A stretch of 64,000 bases of DNA from Zoogloea sp044344315. GTDB taxonomy: Bacteria > Pseudomonadota > Gammaproteobacteria > Burkholderiales > Rhodocyclaceae. Positions 17,188-23,886 of this stretch are shown here, piece by piece. The stretch is from assembly GCF_044344315.1 (NCBI RefSeq), contig NZ_JBIJDC010000010.1:1-64000 (forward strand), read 5' to 3'. The notes beneath the pieces were generated by a model. That model ran no database searches. It was not told the DNA's origin and worked only from the letters and a program-made list of their open reading frames with translations. Numbering within the stretch: the first letter of the stretch is position 1; the number at the start of each line of letters is the position of its first letter. The position numbers were made by a program, and so were the translations under genes.

Positions 17188-18848
17188 ATGCCCGCATCTC
17201 CCCTGATCTGGTCAAGGCCGCAGCCGAACAGACCGCAGACCCCGAAAACCTCGTACGCGATGCACTGGCCCGCCAAACCACCGACAAAGGCGCTATCTTC
17301 GCTGACGATGTCATCGAAGCCCTGGCCACCATCCGCCGCAAAAGTGAAGCCGAATACATTCGCCTGATTGCCAACGTGAAGGGCGTCAGAACGAAACTCG
17401 ACAAACTCACAAAGCCCCAGGGCCAAGCCGCCCAACAAGACAGCCTGCAATCGATGATTCTGGATGTTGCCCGAGACGGCGCCGAGTACGCCCACACCGC
17501 CGAGGGTGAAGGCGTCGCCCTGGTGGAAGTGGCCGGGCATCGTGAAACTCACTTGCTCACCTCGCAGACCTTCGATAAGTGGCTGCGCGGTGAAGTGTTC
17601 GACGCACGTGAAATAGGGATACCCGATTACGCCATGGCAACGGCCGTTGCCACCCTCAAGGCGATAGGCACTTTCAAGGGCCCGGAAGTGGAGGTGCATC
17701 GGCGAGTAGCGAAGCACGACGGCGCCTACTGGATCGACCTGTGCGACGACCAATGGCGAGCCATCAAGGTGCAGCCCGGAAAGTGGGAAGTGATTGACCG
17801 CCCGCCCGCGCTCTTCGTGCGCACCCCTGGCATGCGCCCGCTCCCCGAGCCTGCGAAGAAAGGGAATCTCACCCTGCTGTGGCGTCACCTCAACATCCCG
17901 AAGCAGGCGCAACCCTTGGTTCTGGCCTACATGCTCGACAGCCTGAGGCACGACACACCCTATCCGGTGCTTGAACTTGTCGGGGAGATGGGGAGCAGCA
18001 AGAGCACCACACAGCGCCGCCTGCGCGCCCTGATCGATCCTCATCAAGTGCCGTTGCGCGGTGCGCCGAAGTGCGTGGAGGACTTGCACATTGCAGCAGC
18101 AAACGCCCATATCGTCAGCCTGGAAAATCTGTCTCAGCTCAACGGCGAACAGCAGGACGCCCTGTGCATCCTGAGCACCGGGGGCGGATACGCAACGCGC
18201 CAGCTATATACGAACGGCGGCGAGCATGTGATGCAGAGTAAGCGCCCGGTGATGCTCAACGGTATCAACGCCGTGGCAACGCAGCCGGACTTGATCGAAC
18301 GCACCATTTCGGTGGAACTGCCCACTATCACTGCGAAGGCGCGCAAGGACGAAGAGAGCATGGGGGCGGCATGGGAGAAGGAGTATCCCGCCATCTTCGC
18401 CGGCATGCTCGACCTCTTCGCCAAGGCCCTGGAGCGCTTGCCCGCTGTCGTCATCCCTGAAGGCATGGCAAAGCGCATGATCGACTTCCAAAGGCTAGGC
18501 GAAGCTATCGCCCTGGCTCAGGGCGGTAAGGCCGGGGAGTTCTCCAAGCAACTGGACACCCTGCACGGTGAATCAGCGCTGCGTGGCCTGGAGTCTTACG
18601 GCGTGGCGGTAGGGCTTCAGGTGCTGGCCGCACGCCCCGAGGGCCGAGAGTGGGAAGGCACCTACCTACAACTGCTCACAGAGTTGGGGCGACTGGGGGA
18701 GATCGACCGGAGCAACTGGCCGAAGTCACCGCGCCACCTATCCAGCCAGATCAAGCGGATTGCACCAGGGCTGCGCCGGGTAGGCATCCGCATCGAAACG
18801 GCAGGGCGCGGGGCGACAGGCGCCAAGGTGCGAATCGTCAGGGAGTGA
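17184..18848 (+). CDS. Replication ATPase (AAA+/helicase-like) coupled to primase
   Basis: A 554-residue ATPase. Walker A is VGEMGSSKSTT with Lys273. A Walker-B-like strand IVSLENLSQLNGEQQD and a sensor strand KRPVMLNGINAVA follow, then DLIERTISVELP with a candidate arginine finger. The order resembles superfamily 3 / AAA+ helicases of small replicons. The N-terminal 230 residues are of unknown type and may contact primase or DNA. Its ATG overlaps the primase stop by four bases, so both are likely made in equal amounts and act together on replication. The exact helicase class needs a structure-based comparison. Confidence 0.75.
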   Translation: MNARISPDLVKAAAEQTADPENLVRDALARQTTDKGAIFADDVIEALATIRRKSEAEYIRLIANVKGVRTKLDKLTKPQGQAAQQDSLQSMILDVARDGAEYAHTAEGEGVALVEVAGHRETHLLTSQTFDKWLRGEVFDAREIGIPDYAMATAVATLKAIGTFKGPEVEVHRRVAKHDGAYWIDLCDDQWRAIKVQPGKWEVIDRPPALFVRTPGMRPLPEPAKKGNLTLLWRHLNIPKQAQPLVLAYMLDSLRHDTPYPVLELVGEMGSSKSTTQRRLRALIDPHQVPLRGAPKCVEDLHIAAANAHIVSLENLSQLNGEQQDALCILSTGGGYATRQLYTNGGEHVMQSKRPVMLNGINAVATQPDLIERTISVELPTITAKARKDEESMGAAWEKEYPAIFAGMLDLFAKALERLPAVVIPEGMAKRMIDFQRLGEAIALAQGGKAGEFSKQLDTLHGESALRGLESYGVAVGLQVLAARPEGREWEGTYLQLLTELGRLGEIDRSNWPKSPRHLSSQIKRIAPGLRRVGIRIETAGRGATGAKVRIVRE

Positions 18849-18935
18849 CACCACACGCTCAGGAAGACCGCACGCACGATCAATAGCGGGGTTCCGGCTC
18901 GCTCCGCCCTTCGAAAGGCACGAAGCATTCAACGA

Positions 18936-19610
18936 TCACCTATAGCGCCCATTGTGAATCATCAATGAATGCTCACCACCGCCATCTGTCCGATATCGCC
19001 ACATTGCCGACGTCTTTCGCCCGTCAGAGGATCTCACCTCAATGACAGAGCCGGGGGGGCCAACAACAGCGACAATCTCGGCCTCCGTCATTCCAGGTTT
19101 GATTTCGGAGAACTTCCAAGCTGGCACCAGCCCCTCTTGCGGAATAGGCTGCAACGGCGATGTTGGCACCGGTTCAGGGGCCTCAATAATTGGCCCTTCG
19201 AGTTGGATCGCGCGCGGCTTCAATTCAGCGGTGGGGCGAGATAGAGAACGGACTGATTCATCGTTAGCCGCAACCTCGATTACCGCCGCGTGGTTGGTGT
19301 AATACCATAGCCCAGCCGCGCCACACGCGACAACCCCCAGAACAACCCCCGCAGCCTTACCAGCAAAAGCGAGTATCTCGCCGGGGGTCTCGTCGCCCCC
19401 ATATGGTGTGAGCTTCCACACCGCCGCCAGAGTGGCAGCAATCACGAAGAGCACATCAAGCCATCCGTATCGGTAGCTTCCTGTGATCGTGACAACCGCG
19501 CACCCGACAAGACCAATCAAAACGGCATAGCCGCGATTCTTCGCGAACAGGCACAGCACAAACACGGCGACAGCCTGCCAGAACGCAATCATCAGCACGG
19601 GGAGCGACAT
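18936..19610 (-). CDS. Membrane protein with BamE/SmpA-like tail (element cargo)
   Basis: A 224-residue protein with four hydrophobic segments in its first 110 residues, including SLPVLMIAFWQAVAVFVLCL and WLDVLFVIAATLAAVW. A Pro/Glu-rich linker follows, then a C-terminal domain WKFSEIKPGMTEAEIVAVVG ... AMWRYRTDGG, which has the sequence plan of BamE/SmpA folds. It is the only gene of the element with no role in mobility or replication and is transcribed against the operon. An envelope function such as superinfection exclusion or defence is a guess. The ATG at 19610 is preferred to a TTG at 19640. Confidence 0.65.
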   Translation of the reverse strand: MSLPVLMIAFWQAVAVFVLCLFAKNRGYAVLIGLVGCAVVTITGSYRYGWLDVLFVIAATLAAVWKLTPYGGDETPGEILAFAGKAAGVVLGVVACGAAGLWYYTNHAAVIEVAANDESVRSLSRPTAELKPRAIQLEGPIIEAPEPVPTSPLQPIPQEGLVPAWKFSEIKPGMTEAEIVAVVGPPGSVIEVRSSDGRKTSAMWRYRTDGGGEHSLMIHNGRYR

Positions 19611-19711
19611 CGCCACATCCGAATCAAGATCGAGAGCCAAACCATGCCAGGGTATCGGGCGGCACCTGTATGGCTTGACTCACGCAGAATCGGTGCCGAA
19701 AGTCACAAAAG

Positions 19712-19781
19712 ACCTACACATCTACACAGACATACACCCCTGAAACCCAGTATCGGCGCGGGTTTGTGTAGATGTGTAGGT
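19712..19781. repeat. CTACACAT repeats in a 17-base inverted repeat, copy 2
   Basis: ACCTACACATCTACACA (19712-19728) and TGTGTAGATGTGTAGGT (19765-19781) are exact inverted repeats separated by 36 bases. Each arm holds two CTACACA units. Read on the minus strand the centre contains AACCCGCGCC and ACTGGGTTTC, the same blocks as in copy 1 at 14043-14109. The structure lies between two leftward genes in a 210-base gap. Origin of replication or regulator binding are the main candidates. Confidence 0.55.
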
Positions 19782-19820
19782 GTGTTGGTGCTTCTTTTCT
19801 TTCTTAGAAAAAAAAAACAG

Positions 19821-20255
19821 CTATGCCCCACCCGATACCAGGGCGACCAGCTCTTCGTCGGGCATGGCTGCGATCTTGGCCAGCAGTGCAGACCCCGCCG
19901 GATTCACGGACATCCGATGCACTTCCGGTTCATTGAAGCCACACATGCGGGCCAGATCCCGGTAGCCGGTGAGCATTGCCGATGGATCGGAAGCCAGACG
20001 CGCCATCTCGATTGCCTCCAGAATCCCAGCAATCACACCCTGACGGGTGACTTCAAACTCCGCGGCCGTGCGCGCCTGCGCCGCCCGTATGGCCTCCAGA
20101 ATTGCAGGTTTCTGCAAGTTCTCCGTGGCAATCGCACCCGCTGTCTTTTCGCTGTAGCCGGCACGGCGTGCGGCTTCGGATGCGTTGCCGCACAACACGA
20201 ACTCATCGACAAAGCGTGTTTGCCGGGGCGTGAGCTTGGGGCGATCACCGGACAT
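19821..20255 (-). CDS. terS: Terminase small subunit (Terminase_2 type)
   Basis: A 144-residue small terminase, the subunit that recognises phage DNA for packaging. The N-terminal helix-turn-helix is textbook for this family: KLTPRQTRFVDEFVLCGNAS, EAARRAGYSEKTAGAIATEN, then LQKPAILEAIRAAQ. AGGAGG nine bases before the ATG at 20255 supports the start. No large terminase exists in the element, so this protein would have to act with a helper phage's motor; satellite TerS proteins are known to redirect packaging in PICIs. It begins two bases after the stop of the small gene upstream, so the pair is one unit. Confidence 0.86.
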   Translation of the reverse strand: MSGDRPKLTPRQTRFVDEFVLCGNASEAARRAGYSEKTAGAIATENLQKPAILEAIRAAQARTAAEFEVTRQGVIAGILEAIEMARLASDPSAMLTGYRDLARMCGFNEPEVHRMSVNPAGSALLAKIAAMPDEELVALVSGGA

Positions 20256-20256
20256 C

Positions 20257-20469
20257 TCAGCCATCCTCCTGCACCAGTTCGCCGTAGGCCTCCAGTAGCA
20301 CCCGCTCCAGCACCTCGCGCTTCGATAGCTTGTGATGCTCCGCCAGCCGATCCAGGGCCAGGGCTGCGCCCGCATCCACCCAGGTGTTTATCCGGCGCTC
20401 GCCGTTCTCGCCGGCCGTAGCCCTTCGATCCCGGTACTCCGCTTGCCGCTGCGCTGCTGTCTTTGCCAT
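20257..20469 (-). CDS. Small ribbon-helix-helix-like DNA-binding protein
   Basis: A 70-residue basic protein. The sequence ERRINTWVDAGAALALDRLA followed by LSKREVLERVLLEAYGELV has the strand-helix-helix pattern of ribbon-helix-helix repressors. GAGGG lies about six bases before the ATG at 20469. A near-perfect dyad at 20479-20502 sits ten bases upstream of the start and is a likely autoregulatory operator. Immediately followed by terS. It may be a repressor of terS or a packaging accessory protein. The fold is inferred from pattern only. Confidence 0.65.
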   Translation of the reverse strand: MAKTAAQRQAEYRDRRATAGENGERRINTWVDAGAALALDRLAEHHKLSKREVLERVLLEAYGELVQEDG

Positions 20470-20478
20470 TGCAAACCC

Positions 20479-20502
20479 TCTACGTTACTGCGTAACAGTA
20501 GA
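20479..20502. promoter_or_regulatory. Dyad operator upstream of the small regulator gene
   Basis: Nested inverted repeats TCTAC / GTAGA and GTTAC / GTAAC are centred on TGC. They lie ten bases upstream of the small regulator's start codon. Position and symmetry fit an autoregulatory operator for the terS unit. Confidence 0.5.
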
Positions 20503-20941
20503 AGAGAGTCTACAGAAAATTTTGAAAAATATAGGGAAATTGTGGGGTATGCACCCCTCCCCCACCTTTCCGAACAGGCCGGGGCACTTCGGATTCGGAT
20601 TCCGGTTCCGACCTGAAAGAATGCGGCTTCGCCGTTTGTTTTGAATTTCAATAGGGCGCTTCGCGCCGAGGGAACGAGAAGAACAGATCGAGGCGCCTGC
20701 GGCGCGAGGGATGGAGGCCGCTACCCACCAGGGGAGCCACCAGAGAGGCAGGAGGGGCACCGGCGCCCGTGTCTGCAGCCTGATGGCCTGTCACGGCGTA
20801 AGGGTCCCGGCGCGCTGCTGGCGTGGTCGGCATGGCACCGCTGAACCCGTGAGGGTTTGGCAGCAAGGAGGGCTGAATGGGCTGCACCAAGGCCCCAGGG
20901 CAGCGCCGCGGAACGCGCGAGGGCGCGCGCAGCTTTGCACC
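20503..20941. other. Gene-free right end of the element
   Basis: I see no credible gene in these 440 bases on either strand; the open frames are short, rich in Arg/Gly/Pro and lack ribosome sites. The left part is AT-rich (20515-20550) and the rest GC-rich, with small hairpins such as GGCGCTTCGCGCC near 20655. The stretch lies beside terS. A packaging (cos or pac) site copied from a helper phage could be here, but none can be identified by eye. Confidence 0.4.
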
Positions 20942-20968
20942 TTGTGGGGGGAAATGTGGGGGGAATTT
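20942..20968 (+). repeat. Terminal direct repeat, right copy (probable integrase arm sites)
   Basis: Identical over 27 bases to 12599-12625 and in the same orientation, with GTGGGGGGAA units at 20944 and 20956. It lies about 62 bases inside attR. With the left copy it forms the expected pair of arm regions around the joined attachment site of the excised circle. Confidence 0.7.
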
Positions 20969-20985
20969 CCTGATCGGGGGCTAGA

Positions 20986-21023
20986 AAAGACTTAGGCCAC
21001 TCCGAAGAGTGGCCTAAGTCTTT
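20986..21023 (-). terminator. tRNA-Pro terminator supplied by the element
   Basis: A perfect 17-base stem (20986-21002 with 21007-21023) around CGAA, reading TTCG on the minus strand, followed there by TTTTCTAG. It starts eight bases past the end of the tRNA. It has the same design as the hairpin at 12383-12412 but a different stem sequence, so the integrated element replaces the tRNA's terminator with its own. Confidence 0.8.
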
Positions 21024-21031
21024 GTTTCCAT

Positions 21032-21109
<78 letters not shown>

Positions 21110-21163
21110 CAAGCTGCGCATTATAGACATCGTTTCGAGGTTTGCCAAGCCTCTTTTACATTC

Positions 21164-22114
21164 CTAGCCAGTAGTCGGGATCAGGAAGTCGTCGGAGATC
21201 CGGCAACCCAGGTCGAAGATGCGATCGCGGAAGTCTTCCAGGTACTTTCTGAAGCCACCTTCGAAGATACGTTCGATACGGCCGAAACGCAGGTGGGACT
21301 CCAGCTCTCCAGCCAGGCGCTCGGTTTCGGCCGAGCGGGCGTTGGAAACCCGGGTCAGGTTGGAATGCACTTCCTTCATGCTGCGGGCCAGAGAGCGGGG
21401 CATGTCGGCGCGCAGCACCAGCAGTTCGGCCACACGCAACGGGGTGATCTGGTCGCGGTAGACCTTGCGATATACCTCGAAGGCCGAGACGGACTGCAGC
21501 AGCGCACTCCACTGGTAGTAATCAGTAGCGTGAGCTTGCTCCTCGTCGGCGCCCGGCAGCAGGTTGAGATACTTAACTTCAAGGATGCGCGCCGTGTTGT
21601 CGGCCCGTTCGAGGAAGGTACCCAGGCGGATGAAGCGCAAAGCCTCGTCCTGCAACATGGTGCCGATAGTGACCCCGCGGGAGAGGTGGGAACGGTACTT
21701 GACCCACTCGAAGAAAGCCCCGGGCCCGGACTCGAGAAGCTTGGCAACGGTGAAATCGCGCATCTTGAGCCAGGTTTCGTTGGAGGTTTCCCACAGCTCA
21801 GATGTCAGGGTGCCACGCACGGCGTGGGCGTTCTCGCGGGTGGCACGCAGGCAGCGGAAGATGCTGCCAGGGTTGTCCCGGTCAAAGATCATGAACTCAA
21901 GGACAGCCTCGGTGGAATAGGCAGGGTGCTTCGCCAGATAGGCGTCCTGCAGCTCCATGATCTTTAGCATGCCGGACCACATCGCCTCCACTTCCTCGCC
22001 ATTCTGCGGCAGAAGGGAAAGTCGATAGGTGACATCAAGAATGCGTGCTGTGTTCTCGGCCCGCTCCATGTAGCGGGCCATCCAGAAAAGGTGATCAGCA
22101 GTGCGGCTCAGCAT
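21164..22114 (-). CDS. Alpha-E (DUF403) domain protein
   Basis: A 316-residue all-helical protein of the alpha-E / DUF403 family. Family marks are the opening MLSRTADHLFWMARYMERAE, the second repeat-like block RLGTFLERADNTARILEVKY, and the helix-rich centre SRGVTIGTMLQDEALRF. It is nearly always encoded next to a circularly permuted ATP-grasp protein, as here, where only four bases separate the two genes. The pair is thought to belong to a peptide-modifying or ligating system whose product is unknown. A transglutaminase, the usual third partner, is at 35980-36885. Confidence 0.92.
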   Translation of the reverse strand: MLSRTADHLFWMARYMERAENTARILDVTYRLSLLPQNGEEVEAMWSGMLKIMELQDAYLAKHPAYSTEAVLEFMIFDRDNPGSIFRCLRATRENAHAVRGTLTSELWETSNETWLKMRDFTVAKLLESGPGAFFEWVKYRSHLSRGVTIGTMLQDEALRFIRLGTFLERADNTARILEVKYLNLLPGADEEQAHATDYYQWSALLQSVSAFEVYRKVYRDQITPLRVAELLVLRADMPRSLARSMKEVHSNLTRVSNARSAETERLAGELESHLRFGRIERIFEGGFRKYLEDFRDRIFDLGCRISDDFLIPTTG

Positions 22115-22118
22115 GTTT

Positions 22119-23537
22119 TCAGGCCTCCAGTACCCAAGTGTCCTTGGTGCCCCCGCCCTGCGAGGAGTTCACCACCAGTGATCCTTCGCGCAGCGCGACG
22201 CGGGTCAGGCCACCCGGCACCATCTGCACTTCGGTCCCCGAGAGGACGAAGGGGCGCAGATCCAGGTGACGCGGCGCGATGCCGCTTTCGACGAAGGTCG
22301 GACAATTCGAAAGGGCCAGCGTGGGCTGGGCGATGTACTTCTCGGGGTTGGCGATCAAGTACTTGCGGAAGGTCTCGATCTGCTCCGCGGTGGACGCCGG
22401 CCCGACGAGCATGCCGTAGCCACCGGCACCGTGTACCTCCTTGACCACCAGCTCGGGCAGATGGGCCAGGGTGTAAGCCAAATCCTCAGGCTTACGGCAC
22501 ATATAGGTGGGCACGTTATTGAGGATCGGCTCCTCACCCAGATAGAAACGGATCATTTCCGGGACGTAGGGATAGATGGACTTGTCGTCCGCCACACCGG
22601 TACCGATGGCATTCGACAGCGTGACGCGGCCGGCCCGATAGGCATCCAGCAGGCCCGGCACGCCGAGCATGGAGTCCTTGCGGAAGTATTTCGGATCGAG
22701 GAAGTCGTCATCCACCCGACGATAGATCACATCCACCCGGCGCGGACCCTGGGTCGTGCGCATGAAGACCTGGTCTTCACTGACGAACAGATCCTGACCT
22801 TCAACCAGCTCGACACCCATCTGCTGGGCCAGGAAGGCGTGCTCGAAGTAGGCGGAGTTATGAGCACCAGGAGTCAGCACGACCACGGTAGGATCCGTCA
22901 CGCCTACCGGGGCCAGGCTGCGCAGAGTGTGCAGCAGCATGTCCGGGTAATGCTCGACGGGCGCAACCCGGTGGCGGGCGAACAGCTCGGGGAACAAGCG
23001 CATCATCATGCGACGGTCTTCAAGCATGTAGGAGACGCCCGACGGTACCCGCAGGTTGTCTTCAAGCACGTAGAACTCCCCCGCCCCTGCCCGCACCACG
23101 TCCACACCGGCGATGGCTGCGTAGATATCGCAGGGCACATTGACACCCTGCATTTCCGGGCGGTACTGGGCGTTGTTGAGCACCTGCTCGGCGGGGATAT
23201 GCCCTGCCTTGAGGATTTCCTGATCGTGGTAGATGTCATGGATGAAGCAGTTCAGCGCCTTGACGCGCTGACGCAAGCCAGTCTCCAGATCCTTCCACTC
23301 CTGGGCGGGAATGATGCGCGGAATGATGTCGAAGGGAATCAGACGCTCTGTACCCGATTCCTCACCGTACACCGCGAAGGTGATGCCGTAGCGATGGAAC
23401 AGGGAATCTGCCTCTGCCCGCTTGCGGGCGATGCGGTCTGCCGGAGTCTCGCTCAGCCACGCGGCGTAGCCCGCGTAATGCGCACGGACACTCCCATCGT
23501 CCGCAGTCATTTCATTGAAGAATTTTGTGATGGCCAT
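22119..23537 (-). CDS. Circularly permuted type 2 ATP-grasp protein
   Basis: A 472-residue ATP-grasp-like protein (DUF404/DUF407). Typical blocks are YGEESGTERLIPFDIIPRII, KALNCFIHDIYHDQEILKAG near 90-115, ADDKSIYPYVPEMIRFYLGE, and VVKEVHGAGGYGMLVGP with a glycine-rich loop. The fold suggests an ATP-dependent carboxylate-amine ligase; no substrate is known. It is co-transcribed with the alpha-E gene downstream. AGG lies nine bases before the ATG at 23537, a modest ribosome site. The 349 bases upstream hold divergent promoters with the TonB receptor. Confidence 0.92.
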   Translation of the reverse strand: MAITKFFNEMTADDGSVRAHYAGYAAWLSETPADRIARKRAEADSLFHRYGITFAVYGEESGTERLIPFDIIPRIIPAQEWKDLETGLRQRVKALNCFIHDIYHDQEILKAGHIPAEQVLNNAQYRPEMQGVNVPCDIYAAIAGVDVVRAGAGEFYVLEDNLRVPSGVSYMLEDRRMMMRLFPELFARHRVAPVEHYPDMLLHTLRSLAPVGVTDPTVVVLTPGAHNSAYFEHAFLAQQMGVELVEGQDLFVSEDQVFMRTTQGPRRVDVIYRRVDDDFLDPKYFRKDSMLGVPGLLDAYRAGRVTLSNAIGTGVADDKSIYPYVPEMIRFYLGEEPILNNVPTYMCRKPEDLAYTLAHLPELVVKEVHGAGGYGMLVGPASTAEQIETFRKYLIANPEKYIAQPTLALSNCPTFVESGIAPRHLDLRPFVLSGTEVQMVPGGLTRVALREGSLVVNSSQGGGTKDTWVLEA

Positions 23538-23668
23538 TAGCGCTCGCCTGTTATGTTGTGAAGCGGAGATACCACTTTATGCTTAGCTAAAAGCATGCCA
23601 ATCAAAAAACCCTTATAAACAAAAGACTTTTTGGCACGCTGACGCGCTTTCGCACCAAGACAGTGCGA

Positions 23669-23711
23669 GCGCACCGAACTGGGGAAGCCCCCATGCCGCA
23701 ACTCGGTGCGC
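23669..23711. other. Nested stem-loop in the divergent promoter region
   Basis: GCGCACCGA (23669-23677) pairs exactly with TCGGTGCGC (23703-23711), enclosing a second stem GGGG/CCCC. The rest of 23538-23886 holds no gene. It could be a structured 5' leader for either flanking gene or a protein-binding cruciform. It does not match a cobalamin riboswitch. Confidence 0.3.
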
Positions 23712-23886
23712 CTCCTCCCCTGCCCTCCCGGAAATCACGCTCCCCCGGTCACCTATGAAAGTCTCCACAGGGTTGGCACCACCACGTCGGAATACGACAC
23801 ACGGCTGTGACGAATCTATTCCTTTAGTTATAGACAATGCCGATACAATCGCGCCCGGCCGCATGTGCTGCCCACCGGATTTCATC

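Noticed and set aside
20711..20995. Possible 94-codon gene at the right end of the element
   Set aside because: The frame is rich in Arg and Gly, lacks a ribosome site and runs through the terminal repeat; no resemblance to any protein.
23538..23886. Cobalamin riboswitch upstream of the TonB receptor
   Set aside because: A GCCGCAACT-like string is present, but the B12-box core and the rest of the consensus are missing on both strands.
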